This document shows positions 30,619-42,443 of a DNA stretch of 64,000 nucleotides, one piece after another. Origin of the DNA: Zeimonas sediminis (GTDB taxonomy: Bacteria; Pseudomonadota; Gammaproteobacteria; Burkholderiales; Burkholderiaceae_E). Both the position numbers and the translations under genes were made by a program. The stretch spans positions 186,001 to 250,000 of the forward strand of contig NZ_JAMQYE010000001.1 in assembly GCF_023721795.1 (NCBI RefSeq), given 5' to 3'. A model generated the notes under the pieces. It saw only the letters and a list, made by a program, of their open reading frames with translations. It was not told where the DNA came from and ran no database searches. Position 1 is the first letter of the stretch. Each line of letters opens with the position of its first letter.

Positions 30619-32911
30619 GCGGCTCGCCGGCGGGCGTGGTGTCGAAGATCTCGGCGAGAGGACAGGGGCTCCCGATCAGGTTGCCCTGCAGATGGGCGAT
30701 GCCGAGCTCGGTGACGCGGTCGAGCACCTCGCGGCTGTGGACGTGCTCGGCGACGGTGCGCACGTTGAGCCGCTGCGCCACCCGCACCGTGGACAGCACG
30801 ATCTCCTCGTCGATCGGGCTGGTGGTCAGGTTGCGGATGAACGAGCCGTCGATCTTCAGGTAGTCGAGCGGGAAGCGCTTCAGGTACTCGAAGGTGGCCA
30901 GCCCGGTGCCGAAGTCGTCGAGCGCGATGCCGAAGCCCTCGGCCTTCAGGTCGTCGACCAGCCGGGACGCGGCCGCCGGGTTGCGGATCGCCTCGCTCTC
31001 GGTGATCTCGAACACGATCAGCTCGGCCGGGATGCCGTGCACGGCACGTTGCTCGCGGATGAAACCGGCGATCGTGCCGTCGCTCATCGTCAGCCCGGAC
31101 AGGTTGATCGAGCACTTCCAGGTGCGGGCGAGGGCTTCCGGGTGCGCGGCGAGCCAGGCGAACACCGAGCGGATCACGCCGCGGTCCATGGCCGGGGTCA
31201 TCTGGGCCTGGCCCGCCAGCGAAAGGAACTCGGGCGGCCTGATCAGCGCGCCATCGCGGTCGAGCAGGCGCAGCAGCACCTCGTAGGACAGCTTGCCGGG
31301 CGGCGCCTCGGGGTCGACCATCGGCTGCGCGTGCAGCGCGAATCGCTGGTCGCGGATCGCCTCGCGGATCTGCTCGATCCGGGTCTGGTGCGAGCGGCGC
31401 GCGTCGATCATCGTCTGCGACAGCGGCTCGACGAAGAGCTGGGGCTCGCGCACGCTCGCCGCGATCGCCAGCGCGTCGGACATCGAGACCAGGCAGTCCT
31501 CGCTGTCGATCTGCGCGTGGCGATCGACCAGCAGCCCGCCCACGCACATCTGCAGCCGGACGCTGCCGTGCTCGGTTCGGAACAGCTGGCCGTTGAACTG
31601 CGAGTAGAGCTCGCGGGCGATCGCGCGCACCCGCGCGACCGAATCGGCCTCGACGAGCAGCGCGAAGCGGCCGGCCGACAGGCGCGCCGCGGCCCGCAGC
31701 CCCGGTTGCCGTTGCAGCACGGCCGCGATGTCCTGCTCGAGCTGCATCGCCGGCAGCGCGCCACAGAGGTCGTTGAGCGTGTCGAAGTTCGTCAGGTGCA
31801 GGCCGATCAGGCCGTAGTCGGGTCGCCCCGGCGTGGCCAGGCGCTCGCCGACCTCGGCGATCAGGCCGCGGTCGTTGAGCAGGCCGGTCGACATGTCCTC
31901 GCGTGCCTGGCGGGCAACGCGCGCCAGCGCGAAGCGCCGGTCGGCGGCCGTCGCCTGCAGCATCAGCGCGACGATGACCGCGCAACCCAGCAGCAGCGGC
32001 GCATCGAGCGCCTCGCTGGCGGGCACCCCGGCGGCGGAAGTCTGCCAGGCGCGCAGCGCCAGCAAGGGCAGGCCGGTCACGAGCAGGGTCAGCGCGGTGG
32101 CGTGCTCGTCGCAGCGGATCGCGGTCCAGGCCACGATAGGGAAGTAGAGGAAGAGCAGCGCGTGGGAAAAGCCCGGGTGGCCCAGGGCAGCGAGTGCCGC
32201 GCTCACCGCGCCCATGGCCAGCGTGGCGACGATCGCCAGCGAGTCGGGCGCGACCAGGCGCGAGGCGCGCTCGGCGGAAGGCGAGCCGGGCGCCGCGAGC
32301 GAGCCCTCGCCGTTGCCGAACCAGGCGAGAAGCGCAGGGGCGACCAGGAGCATGCCGAGCGCATCGATCAGCCACCACACCGCGAAGCGCTGGGCCGCGC
32401 CCGCGTCGGCCCCGGCGATCGAGGGGGGCAGGCCGATCGCGGCGATCAGCGCGTCGAGCGGCGCGGCCACCAGCAGCACGAGCATCGCGAACCTGACCGA
32501 TGCGTCGAGGCGGAAGTCCGCAGGTTTCCAGTCTCCCAGCTGGCGCATCAGGCGCACGGCCAGGGCCGGGCCCGCGGCGGTCGCGGCGAAGGCCGCCAGC
32601 GTCGGCCCGGCGAGCGCGGTGTCGACCCAGGCCCACAGCGCCGCGCCGGCGGCGGCCGGCAGCACCCAGCGCGCGCCGCCGCGCCACGCGAAGGCGAGCG
32701 CGACGCCCGCGGCGGGCCACACCAGCAGCACGCCGGGGGCGGGCGGCGAGACCAGCCGGGCGATCAGGCAACCCAGGAAAGCGATGGCCAGCACCGCGAG
32801 CGCCAGCGCGATGCCTCCGGGCGCGGCGCCGGGGCCCTCCGGCGGACGGCTGTCCGCAGGCGCTTGCGGGCGTCTGGCGTCCGGCGTCGGGGCTGGGTCG
32901 GCGCGAAACAA
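30584..32911 (-). CDS. membrane MASE1-GGDEF-EAL protein, probable c-di-GMP phosphodiesterase
   Basis: 775 residues. A MASE1-like sensor with about eight membrane spans fills residues 30-330. A GGDEF domain follows (about 345-500), but its signature is degenerate (LSAGRFALLV), so no cyclase activity is expected. The EAL domain (about 520-765) reads YEVLLRL instead of EAL, yet keeps INLSG, FEITES, LDDFGTG, LKIDGSFI, TVAEHV and LQGNLIG, which carry the metal and substrate ligands. I therefore infer an active phosphodiesterase that reads a membrane signal and lowers c-di-GMP. It stands alone between convergent DUF3047 and co-directional acnA. Confidence 0.87.
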   Translation of the reverse strand: MFRADPAPTPDARRPQAPADSRPPEGPGAAPGGIALALAVLAIAFLGCLIARLVSPPAPGVLLVWPAAGVALAFAWRGGARWVLPAAAGAALWAWVDTALAGPTLAAFAATAAGPALAVRLMRQLGDWKPADFRLDASVRFAMLVLLVAAPLDALIAAIGLPPSIAGADAGAAQRFAVWWLIDALGMLLVAPALLAWFGNGEGSLAAPGSPSAERASRLVAPDSLAIVATLAMGAVSAALAALGHPGFSHALLFLYFPIVAWTAIRCDEHATALTLLVTGLPLLALRAWQTSAAGVPASEALDAPLLLGCAVIVALMLQATAADRRFALARVARQAREDMSTGLLNDRGLIAEVGERLATPGRPDYGLIGLHLTNFDTLNDLCGALPAMQLEQDIAAVLQRQPGLRAAARLSAGRFALLVEADSVARVRAIARELYSQFNGQLFRTEHGSVRLQMCVGGLLVDRHAQIDSEDCLVSMSDALAIAASVREPQLFVEPLSQTMIDARRSHQTRIEQIREAIRDQRFALHAQPMVDPEAPPGKLSYEVLLRLLDRDGALIRPPEFLSLAGQAQMTPAMDRGVIRSVFAWLAAHPEALARTWKCSINLSGLTMSDGTIAGFIREQRAVHGIPAELIVFEITESEAIRNPAAASRLVDDLKAEGFGIALDDFGTGLATFEYLKRFPLDYLKIDGSFIRNLTTSPIDEEIVLSTVRVAQRLNVRTVAEHVHSREVLDRVTELGIAHLQGNLIGSPCPLAEIFDTTPAGEPLTEESGPRTRS

Positions 32912-32975
32912 CGGCGGGGGGTCCGGGGTCTGGAGGGATCCGGAGAGTGTAAAGGGCGGGAGGGGGAAGGGGGAA

Positions 32976-33002
32976 GGGGGCGCCGGGGAAACCGGCGCCC
33001 CC
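32976..33002 (-). terminator. GC-rich hairpin after acnA
   Basis: GGGGGCGCCGG and CCGGCGCCCCC form an 11-bp stem with a 5-base loop, 5 bp after the acnA stop. In the acnA direction it is followed by a C/T tract rather than a T-run, so termination may be partial. Confidence 0.55.
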
Positions 33003-33007
33003 GCTCC

Positions 33008-35710
<2,703 letters not shown>

Positions 35711-35734
35711 GGATGACCTCGTCGAAGAGTAGGG

Positions 35735-35764
35735 TCGGTTGACTACGAGAAGGATCGGTTGACT
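35735..35764. repeat. direct repeat TCGGTTGACT, 20-bp spacing, upstream of acnA
   Basis: TCGGTTGACT occurs at 35735-35744 and 35755-35764. On the acnA strand this is AGTCAACCGA twice with a 20-bp period, i.e. on the same face of the helix, about 25-54 bp before the acnA start codon. A two-subunit DNA-binding regulator is one explanation. Confidence 0.5.
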
Positions 35765-35768
35765 GGGG

Positions 35769-36332
35769 TCACGGACTGCGGCGCGGCGCGCCGTCGCCCA
35801 TGTTCAGGGTGCCCACGCCGGGAACGACGACGTCGCCCGCCGACTGGCCGGCCAGGCAGGGTCCGAGGCGGCGCGCCTCGAGCGCCTCGCGGTCTTCGCT
35901 CTTGGTGCCGGCGAGCGGCGGATCGTAGCGCACGAGCGTGTCGATGCGATAGGCGGAGGCCAGGTCGCCGGTCAGGACGGACCTGCTCGTGATCCGCGTC
36001 GCGCCCTGGCGGCACTCGGACTCCGCCGTCCACGCCAGTCCCGCGCGGCGGAACGGGCCGAACTCGCAGGCGCCTCGCCGGCCGGACTGCCGGTCCATGT
36101 GATGCTCCGCGTTGTCCGTGCCCTCGCCGACGCACTGGCGCACCGGCGGAAGGCCGGCCGCCTGCGCCCCCACCGAGCGGACCTCCCAGAGGCCGAAAGC
36201 GCGCCTCGGGTACTCGAGCAGGCCTTGCGCCAGCGCGGGCCCGAGCGCCGCGGAGGCCGACACCGCGAGCGCCAGCGCGGCGGGACGCAGCGACGAGCCG
36301 GCGGCGGCGGGCAGGCGAGCGAAGGCGGCCAT
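35769..36332 (-). CDS. secreted DUF3617 family protein
   Basis: 187 residues. A signal peptide (hydrophobic core about 17-33, cleavage near ALAQ) is followed by a DUF3617 domain with GLWEVRSVG and four cysteines (RQC, GAC, SEC, GPC) that could form disulfides in the periplasm. Function of the family is unknown. It sits between prpC (42 bp upstream) and acnA (58 bp downstream), all leftward, an unexpected place for an exported protein. Confidence 0.78.
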   Translation of the reverse strand: MAAFARLPAAAGSSLRPAALALAVSASAALGPALAQGLLEYPRRAFGLWEVRSVGAQAAGLPPVRQCVGEGTDNAEHHMDRQSGRRGACEFGPFRRAGLAWTAESECRQGATRITSRSVLTGDLASAYRIDTLVRYDPPLAGTKSEDREALEARRLGPCLAGQSAGDVVVPGVGTLNMGDGAPRRSP

Positions 36333-36374
36333 GGCGTGGGCGTTCGGTCGGAGCGCGGATGCGGGCGGGGCGGA

Positions 36375-37532
36375 CTACTTGCGCTTGCCGATCGGCACGA
36401 ACTTGCGGTTCTCCGGGCCGGTGTAGTTCGCGCTCGGGCGGATGATCTTGTTGTCGATCCGCTGCTCGATCACGTGCGCAGCCCAACCCGAGGTCCGGGC
36501 GATCACGAAGAGCGGCGTGAACATCGAGGTCGGCACGCCCATCATGTGGTAGCTGACCGCGCTGAACCAGTCGAGGTTCGGGAACATCTTCTTGACGTCC
36601 CACATCACGGTCTCGAGCCGCTCGGCGATGTCGAACATCTTCATGTCGCCCGCCGACTTCGAAAGCTTGCGCGCAACCTCCTTGATGATCTTGTTGCGCG
36701 GGTCGGCGATCGTGTACACCGGGTGGCCGAAGCCGATGATCACTTCCTTGTTCTCGACGCGCCGGCGGATGTCCGCCTCGGCCTCGTCGGGCGAGTCGTA
36801 GCGCTTCTGCACCTCGAAGGCGACCTCGTTGGCGCCGCCGTGCTTCGGGCCGCGCAGCGCGCCGATGCCGCCGGTGATCGCCGAGTACATGTCGGAGCCG
36901 GTGCCCGCGATGACGCGGCAGGTGAAGGTGGACGCGTTGAACTCGTGCTCGGCGTACAGGTTCAGCGAGGTGTGCATGGCGCGCACCCACTCGTCCGAGG
37001 GCTCGCGGCCGTGCAGCAGGTGCAGGAAGTGGCCGCCGATCGAGTCGTCGTCGGTCTCGACGTCGATCTGCCTGCCGTTGTGGCTGTAGTGGTACCAGTA
37101 CAGCAGCATCGAGCCGAGCGAGGCCATCAGCCGGTCGGCGATGTCGCGCGCGCCCGGCGTGTTGTGGTCGTCCTTCTCGGGCAGCTGGCAGCCGAGCGCC
37201 GACACGCCGGTGCGCATCACGTCCATCGGGTGCGACGAGGCCGGCAGCGACTCCAGCGCGTCCATCACGTTGGCGGGCAGGCCGCGCATCGAGCGCAGCT
37301 TGGCCTTGTAGCCGGCCAGCTCCGCGCGGTTGGGCAGCTTGCCGTGCACCAGCAGGTAGGCGATTTCCTCGAACTCGGCCACGTCGGCGATGTCGAGGAT
37401 GTCGTAGCCCCGGTAGTGCAGGTCGTTGCCGCTGCGGCCGACGGTGCACAGCGCGGTGTTGCCGGCGGTCACGCCGGACAGGGCGACCGACTTCTTCGGC
37501 TTGAAGCCGGCGGCTGGGGTCTCTTTGCTCAT
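36375..37532 (-). CDS. prpC: 2-methylcitrate synthase
   Basis: Condenses propionyl-CoA with oxaloacetate; usually also weakly active as citrate synthase. 385 residues. The active-site segment [13 protein letters not shown] is typical of PrpC, while the true citrate synthase in this window has [22 protein letters not shown] carries another catalytic histidine. AGAGGAAG precedes the ATG. It lies 54 bp downstream of prpB and is probably co-transcribed with it. Confidence 0.95.
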   Translation of the reverse strand: MSKETPAAGFKPKKSVALSGVTAGNTALCTVGRSGNDLHYRGYDILDIADVAEFEEIAYLLVHGKLPNRAELAGYKAKLRSMRGLPANVMDALESLPASSHPMDVMRTGVSALGCQLPEKDDHNTPGARDIADRLMASLGSMLLYWYHYSHNGRQIDVETDDDSIGGHFLHLLHGREPSDEWVRAMHTSLNLYAEHEFNASTFTCRVIAGTGSDMYSAITGGIGALRGPKHGGANEVAFEVQKRYDSPDEAEADIRRRVENKEVIIGFGHPVYTIADPRNKIIKEVARKLSKSAGDMKMFDIAERLETVMWDVKKMFPNLDWFSAVSYHMMGVPTSMFTPLFVIARTSGWAAHVIEQRIDNKIIRPSANYTGPENRKFVPIGKRK

Positions 37533-37586
37533 GGGATCTTCCTCTCGTCTTGGCGGTATTTCTTGGCCCGGCCGGTTCCCGGCGGC

Positions 37587-38468
37587 TCAGCGCGACTTGG
37601 CGAACAGCTCGTCGAGCTTGCGCTCGTAGTCCCAGTAGCCGATCGCGTCGTAGAGCTCCTTGCGGGTCTGCATCGTGTCGACGACTGCCTTCTGCGTGCC
37701 GTCGCGGCGCAGCGCCTCGTAGACGTTCTGCGCGGCCTTGTTGGCGGCCCGGAAGGCCGACAGCGGGTACAGCACCATCGCCACGCCGGTGCCGGCGAGC
37801 TCCTCCACCGTGTACAGCGGGGTCTGGCCGAACTCGGTGATGTTGGCCAGCACCGGCGCCTTCACCGCGTCGACGAAGCGGCGGTACATCGGCAGCTCGG
37901 TCAGCGCTTCGGCGAAGATGCCGTCGGCGCCGGCCTCGATGCAGGCGATCGAGCGCTCGATCGCCGACTCGATGCCCTCGACGGCCAGGGCGTCGGTGCG
38001 GGCCATGATGAAGAAGGAGTCGTCGGTGCGGGCGTCGGCCGCGGCCTTGATCCGGTCGACCATCTCCTGCTGCGACACGATCTCCTTGCCCGGCCGGTGG
38101 CCGCATCGCTTGGCGCCGACCTGGTCCTCGATGTGCATCGCGGCGGCGCCGAACTTGATCAGCGACTTCGTGGTGCGGGCCACGTTGAAGGCCGACGCCC
38201 CGAAGCCGGTGTCGACGTCGACCAGCAGCGGCAGGTCGCAGACGTCGGTGATCCGGCGCACGTCGGTCAGCACGTCGTCGAGCCCGGAGATGCCCAGGTC
38301 GGGCAGGCCCAGCGAGCCGGCCGCCACGCCGCCGCCCGACAGGTAGACGGCGCGGAAGCCCGCGTTGCGCACCAGCAGCGCGTGGTTGGCGTTTATCGCG
38401 CCGGGGATCTGCAGCGGCGTTTCCTCGGCGAGGGCCTGCCGGAACTTCTGGCCTGCGGTCTGTGTCAT
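37587..38468 (-). CDS. prpB: 2-methylisocitrate lyase
   Basis: Splits 2-methylisocitrate to pyruvate and succinate. 293 residues, as in the family. The hallmark [10 protein letters not shown] with the catalytic cysteine is present, as are DVDTGFG and HIEDQVGA metal-binding segments. The ATG (MTQTAGQKF) has AAGGAAG upstream; the open frame continues upstream but only into sequence belonging to the lyase gene. Between the CitE-like gene and prpC, same strand. Confidence 0.95.
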   Translation of the reverse strand: MTQTAGQKFRQALAEETPLQIPGAINANHALLVRNAGFRAVYLSGGGVAAGSLGLPDLGISGLDDVLTDVRRITDVCDLPLLVDVDTGFGASAFNVARTTKSLIKFGAAAMHIEDQVGAKRCGHRPGKEIVSQQEMVDRIKAAADARTDDSFFIMARTDALAVEGIESAIERSIACIEAGADGIFAEALTELPMYRRFVDAVKAPVLANITEFGQTPLYTVEELAGTGVAMVLYPLSAFRAANKAAQNVYEALRRDGTQKAVVDTMQTRKELYDAIGYWDYERKLDELFAKSR

Positions 38469-38536
38469 GTCGGTGTCTTCCTTGGGTGTTCGGATTGTCG
38501 TTCGGGCTGCCTTCGCGGGCTCGGGTGCGGCGCGCC

Positions 38537-39547
38537 TCAGCCGCCGCCGGCCCGCGGCCCGAAGAAGGCCTGCGCGGCTTCGTCGGGAATCTCGGCGCCG
38601 GCCGCCCTTGCGCGCCTCAGCAGGCTCCACCAGTAGCGGTAGCTCGCACGGTCCTGCAGGCGTCCGGCGTGGCGGATCGGGCCCCAGTCCGCGCGCTGCG
38701 CGGCCAGCAGGATCTCCGCGCCTTCGCGGACCTGCTCCGGCGACGGGGTCAGCGCGGCCACGATCGGGCCGATCTGGATCGGATGGATGCTCCACATCCT
38801 CGTGAAGCCGAACTCGGCCAGCGCCCGGCCGGCGTCGGCGCCCGCCGTGGCGGGGTCGGCGATGTCGGTGCAGACGTTGTGCGACGGGACCTTGCCCTCG
38901 CGGTGGCAGGCCATCGCGATGTCGACCTTCGCGCGGCGCACCAGCGGATGCTCGAACTGGCCGGGCGAGGCCATCGCGGAGCCCGGCACGGCGCCGTCGA
39001 AGGCGCTGACGTAGTCCATCAGGCCGAAGGAGACCGACTCGACGCGCGGGTGCGCGGCGATCGCGCCGACCTCGGCCAGCGCGCGCGGCGACTCGACCAG
39101 CACGTGGACCGGTACCGGCCGCGCGAGCCCCGCCGCGGCCGAGATCGCGTCGAGGGTCTCGACGACACGGGCGAGATCGCGGGCGCGATCGACCTTCGGG
39201 ACCATCAGGTATGGCAGCCGCTCGCCGGCGCCGCGGACCAGGATCTCGAGGTCGGCGCGCCAGTGCGGATGCGAGGGGTCGTGGATGCGCGCGCCCAGCC
39301 GGCCGAAGCGGTTGTCGCCCGAGCGGAGCAGGTCGACCACCATCGCCGCGTGCTCGGCCTCGCGGCCGACCGCCGCGCCGTCCTCGCAGTCGGCGGTGAC
39401 GTCGAACAGCGGCCGTCCGTTGCGCGCGCCGGCGGCCTGCCGGGCCAGCGACTTGCGGATCAGCGCTTCGCTGCCCGCGTAGTGGTCGCACACCGGAAGC
39501 GCCGCCGGCGGCGCCGAGCCCGGGAACAGGACGTCGGCGGGATGCAC
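38537..39547 (-). CDS. HpcH/HpaI aldolase / CitE-like CoA-ester lyase
   Basis: 336 residues from a GTG start with GGAG 7 bases upstream. A CitE-type TIM barrel: [13 protein letters not shown] and [13 protein letters not shown] hold the metal-binding Asp/Glu, [11 protein letters not shown] follows, and [12 protein letters not shown] is near the C-terminus. Relatives cleave malyl-, methylmalyl- or citramalyl-CoA, or hydrolyse malyl-CoA. Malyl-CoA or beta-methylmalyl-CoA would link well to the neighbouring mdh and prpB. The exact substrate cannot be read from sequence, so no symbol is given. Confidence 0.85.
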   Translation of the reverse strand: MHPADVLFPGSAPPAALPVCDHYAGSEALIRKSLARQAAGARNGRPLFDVTADCEDGAAVGREAEHAAMVVDLLRSGDNRFGRLGARIHDPSHPHWRADLEILVRGAGERLPYLMVPKVDRARDLARVVETLDAISAAAGLARPVPVHVLVESPRALAEVGAIAAHPRVESVSFGLMDYVSAFDGAVPGSAMASPGQFEHPLVRRAKVDIAMACHREGKVPSHNVCTDIADPATAGADAGRALAEFGFTRMWSIHPIQIGPIVAALTPSPEQVREGAEILLAAQRADWGPIRHAGRLQDRASYRYWWSLLRRARAAGAEIPDEAAQAFFGPRAGGG

Positions 39548-39608
39548 GCGGCGGCTCCGGTCTGGCGTTTGGTCGCGGGCGCGATCGGCGGCGGCGCGGT
39601 GCGCGGCC

Positions 39609-40592
39609 TCAGCCGAGCAGGTGGGCGACGCCGTCGCGCTCCTCGAACAGTTCGGCGAGCGTGGCGTCCATCCGCGAGCGGCTGAACTCGTCGATCTCCA
39701 GGCCCTCGACCATCTTGTACTCGCCGTTGGCGCAGGTGACCGGGAAGCCGTACATGACGTCCTCGGGAATGCCGTAGGAACCGTCCGACGGGATGCCCAT
39801 CGTGACCCAGCGGCCGTTCGTGCCCAGCGCCCAGTCGCGCATGTGGTCGATCGCCGCATTGGCCGCCGAGGCCGCCGAGGACAGGCCGCGGGCCTCGATG
39901 ATCGCGGCGCCGCGCTTGCCCACGGTGGGGATGAAGGTGTCGCGGTTCCAGGCGTCGTCGTTGATCATGGCCTTGACCGACTCGCCGCCGATCGTGGCGA
40001 AGCGGTAGTCGGGGTACATGGTCGGGCTGTGGTTGCCCCAGACGACCAGCTTCTCGATCTGGTCGACCGGCTTGCCGGTGCGCGCGGCGATCTGCGACAG
40101 CGCGCGGTTGTGGTCCAGGCGCAGCATCGCGGTGAAGTTCTTCTTCGGCAGGCCGGGGGCCGACTTCATCGCGATGTACGCGTTGGTGTTGGCCGGGTTG
40201 CCGACGACCAGCACCTTGACGTCGCGGCTGGCGGCCTCGTCGAGCGCGCGGCCCTGGACCGTGAAGATCGCGCCGTTGGCCTCGAGCAGGTCCTTGCGCT
40301 CCATGCCCTTGCTGCGCGGGCGCGCGCCGACCAGCAGCGCGTAGTCGGCGTCCTTGAAGGCGGCCTTCGGATCGTCGGTCACGACGACGCCGGCCAGCAG
40401 CGGGAAGGCGCAGTCCTCGAGCTCCATGACCACCCCGCGCACGGCCGGCAGCGCCGGCGTGATGTCGAGCAGCTGCAGGATGACCGGCTGGTCCTTGCCG
40501 AGCATGTCGCCGTTGGCGATGCGGAAGAGCAGGCTGTAGCCGATCTGGCCGGCCGCGCCGGTGACGGCGACGCGCTTTGCGGGTTTGGACAT
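39609..40592 (-). CDS. mdh: malate dehydrogenase
   Basis: NAD-dependent oxidation of malate to oxaloacetate. 327 residues. NAD motif [15 protein letters not shown], substrate arginines in [19 protein letters not shown], catalytic Asp in [11 protein letters not shown] and His in [17 protein letters not shown] stands before the ATG. First gene of the leftward TCA/methylcitrate set and divergent from gntR, sharing a 189-bp regulatory region with a clear promoter and palindrome. Confidence 0.97.
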   Translation of the reverse strand: MSKPAKRVAVTGAAGQIGYSLLFRIANGDMLGKDQPVILQLLDITPALPAVRGVVMELEDCAFPLLAGVVVTDDPKAAFKDADYALLVGARPRSKGMERKDLLEANGAIFTVQGRALDEAASRDVKVLVVGNPANTNAYIAMKSAPGLPKKNFTAMLRLDHNRALSQIAARTGKPVDQIEKLVVWGNHSPTMYPDYRFATIGGESVKAMINDDAWNRDTFIPTVGKRGAAIIEARGLSSAASAANAAIDHMRDWALGTNGRWVTMGIPSDGSYGIPEDVMYGFPVTCANGEYKMVEGLEIDEFSRSRMDATLAELFEERDGVAHLLG

Positions 40593-40681
40593 TGTCTGAC
40601 CTCTGGGCTGAGTGGGATCGGACGGGCGCCCCTGAACGGCCGCGCGGAGCGGCGCCGACGGGCAGGGCCCGGATGGCGCGA

Positions 40682-40710
40682 AGTTTAGGTCCGGGCGCCC
40701 CCGGTGTCAA
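40682..40710 (-). promoter_or_regulatory. mdh promoter
   Basis: On the minus strand TTGACA (40710-40705), a 17-bp spacer and TAAACT (40687-40682) lie about 90 bp before mdh. The palindrome lies just upstream of the -35. Confidence 0.55.
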
Positions 40711-40719
40711 CTTTCATGT

Positions 40720-40737
40720 ATATCTTATATAAGACAT
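40720..40737. promoter_or_regulatory. probable GntR operator in the mdh-gntR spacer
   Basis: ATATCTTATATAAGACAT is an 18-bp palindrome with one mismatched pair and a perfect 12-bp core, TCTTATATAAGA. TATAAG (40728-40733) inside it could be the -10 of gntR, so binding would block gntR and contact the upstream edge of the mdh promoter. Confidence 0.65.
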
Positions 40738-40781
40738 AAGAAACTGGACTTCCGGGGCTCGCTCGTGGTTCAATCTCGGCG

Positions 40782-41549
40782 ATGAACGACCCCCAGACCC
40801 GTCCCGGAAACGACGCGCCGACCTTCGCGCCGCTCTACCGCCAGATCCAGGCGCTGCTGATGCGCAGCCTGCAGGACGGCGAGTGGAAGCCGGGCGAGGC
40901 GATCCCGAGCGAGACCGAGCTGGCCGCGCGCTACCGCGTGAGCCAGGGCACGGTTCGCAAGGCGATCGACGAGCTCGCGGCCGGCCACCTGCTGGTCAGG
41001 CGCCAGGGACGGGGCACCTTCGTCGCCTCGCACCAGGAGGTGCGCACCCAGTTCCGTTTCCTGCGCATCCGGCCCGACGAGCCGGCCGGCGCGGGCGAGC
41101 CGGCAGCCATGCCGATGACCAGCCGCATCCTCGAGTGCCGCCGCCTGCGGGCGCCGGTCGAGGTGGCGCGGCTGCTGCAATTGCGCACCGGCGAGGCGGT
41201 CGTGCAGATCCGGCGTATGCTCGAAGTCGACGGTCGCCCGACCGTGCTCGACGAGATCTGGCTGCCGGGCGCGCGCTTCAAGGGCCTGTCGGCCGAGCGG
41301 TTGAGCGCCTACAGCGGGCCGCTCTACGGACTGTTCGAGGCCGAGTTCGGCACGCGGATGATCCGCGCGACCGAGCGGCTGAAGGCGATCGCCGCCGAGC
41401 CGGCGCTGGCGCGAGAGCTGGCCGTGCCCGAGGGGTCGCCGTTGCTGCTGGTCGAGCGGCTCACCTACACCTACGAGGACCGACCGGTCGAGTTGCGCAG
41501 GGGCTATTCGGTGACCACCGGCCACCACTACTACAACGAACTTATCTGA
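40782..41549 (+). CDS. GntR/HutC-family transcriptional regulator with UTRA domain
   Basis: 255 residues. An N-terminal winged helix (about 10-85) has YRVSQGTVRKAIDELAAGHLL; the rest is a UTRA ligand-binding domain ending YSVTTGHHYYNEL. It lies between mdh and sdhC, the usual place for this regulator in betaproteobacteria, and probably senses a TCA or related organic acid. There is almost no ribosome binding site before the ATG. An 18-bp palindrome in its promoter region is the likely target. It points the same way as sdhCDAB, 113 bp upstream of it. Confidence 0.88.
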   Translation: MNDPQTRPGNDAPTFAPLYRQIQALLMRSLQDGEWKPGEAIPSETELAARYRVSQGTVRKAIDELAAGHLLVRRQGRGTFVASHQEVRTQFRFLRIRPDEPAGAGEPAAMPMTSRILECRRLRAPVEVARLLQLRTGEAVVQIRRMLEVDGRPTVLDEIWLPGARFKGLSAERLSAYSGPLYGLFEAEFGTRMIRATERLKAIAAEPALARELAVPEGSPLLLVERLTYTYEDRPVELRRGYSVTTGHHYYNELI

Positions 41550-41604
41550 GCATGCGGGGGGCGTCGGGAGGGGTCCGGAAATACCCGACAGGCGCCGCGA
41601 CGCG

Positions 41605-41621
41605 TTGGTGCGATGCGCCAA
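41605..41621. promoter_or_regulatory. imperfect inverted repeat upstream of sdhC
   Basis: TTGGTGC-GAT-GCGCCAA has one mismatch in 7-base arms and lies 42 bp before sdhC, next to TTGCGT (41623-41628), a possible -35. No confident -10 is seen. It may be a regulator site for the sdh operon. Confidence 0.3.
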
Positions 41622-41662
41622 TTTGCGTCAAAATGTAAAGGTTTTGCATCCCAGAGGACGCC

Positions 41663-42088
41663 ATGGCCGACGCGGCACAAAAAGCAGCGGGCAGAGCACG
41701 CCCAGAATTCAGGAACATCCACGTCACCCAGATCGTCGGCTACCGATTGCCCCTTGCCGGCATCGTCTCGATCCTGCACCGGGTCAGCGGCGCCCTGATG
41801 TTCCTGGTGGGCCTGCCCTTCGTCCTGTACCTGTTCCAGCAGAGCCTGGTCTCGGAGATCAGCTTCGAGAGCTACCGGGCCATCGTCTCGCACTGGTTCG
41901 CCAAGCTGGTTCTGCTGGCGCTCGCCTGGGCCTACCTGCACCACCTGTGCGCCGGCATCCGCTACCTGTTCCTCGACATGCACGTGGGCGTCGAGAAGGC
42001 GGCCTCGCGCGCCTCGGCGGCGGCGGTGCTGGCGGTCAGCCTCACGCTGACCCTGCTGGTCGCGCTGAAGATCTTCGGAGCGTTCTGA
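41663..42088 (+). CDS. sdhC: succinate dehydrogenase cytochrome b556 subunit
   Basis: Membrane anchor of complex II, binding haem b and quinone with SdhD. 141 residues, three membrane spans. The N-terminal part holds SILHRVSGALMF with the quinone-site Ser/Arg; HHLCAGIRYLFLDMH carries the haem histidine. First of sdhCDAB-sdhE-gltA; 3 bp separate it from sdhD. Confidence 0.95.
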   Translation: MADAAQKAAGRARPEFRNIHVTQIVGYRLPLAGIVSILHRVSGALMFLVGLPFVLYLFQQSLVSEISFESYRAIVSHWFAKLVLLALAWAYLHHLCAGIRYLFLDMHVGVEKAASRASAAAVLAVSLTLTLLVALKIFGAF

Positions 42089-42091
42089 ACC

Positions 42092-42442
42092 ATGACCACG
42101 AAACGACTGATCGTCGGCGCGCACTACGGCCTGCGCGACTGGCTCGCGCAGCGCATCACCGCGGTGATCATCGCGGCGTACACGCTGGTGCTGCTCGGCT
42201 GGCTGTTCGCGCTGCCCGAGCTCACCTACGGCAGCTGGGCCGGCATGTTCGCGTCCACCTGGATGAAGGTGCTGACGCTGCTCGCGCTGGTGTCGCTGGT
42301 CTGGCACGCGTGGGTCGGCGTGCGCGACATTTTCATGGACTACATCAAGCCCACGGGCCTGCGCCTGTTCCTGCTGATCGCCACGATCGTGGCGCTGGTC
42401 GGCTACGGCATCTGGGCGATCATGATTCTCTGGAGCGTCTGA
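42092..42442 (+). CDS. sdhD: succinate dehydrogenase membrane anchor subunit
   Basis: 116 residues, three membrane spans. LRDWLAQRITAV is the conserved start and WHAWVGVRDIFMDYI contains the second haem histidine and the quinone-site Asp-Tyr. It lies between sdhC (3 bp gap) and sdhA (1 bp gap), so translation of the operon is tightly coupled. Confidence 0.95.
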   Translation: MTTKRLIVGAHYGLRDWLAQRITAVIIAAYTLVLLGWLFALPELTYGSWAGMFASTWMKVLTLLALVSLVWHAWVGVRDIFMDYIKPTGLRLFLLIATIVALVGYGIWAIMILWSV

Positions 42443-42443
42443 G

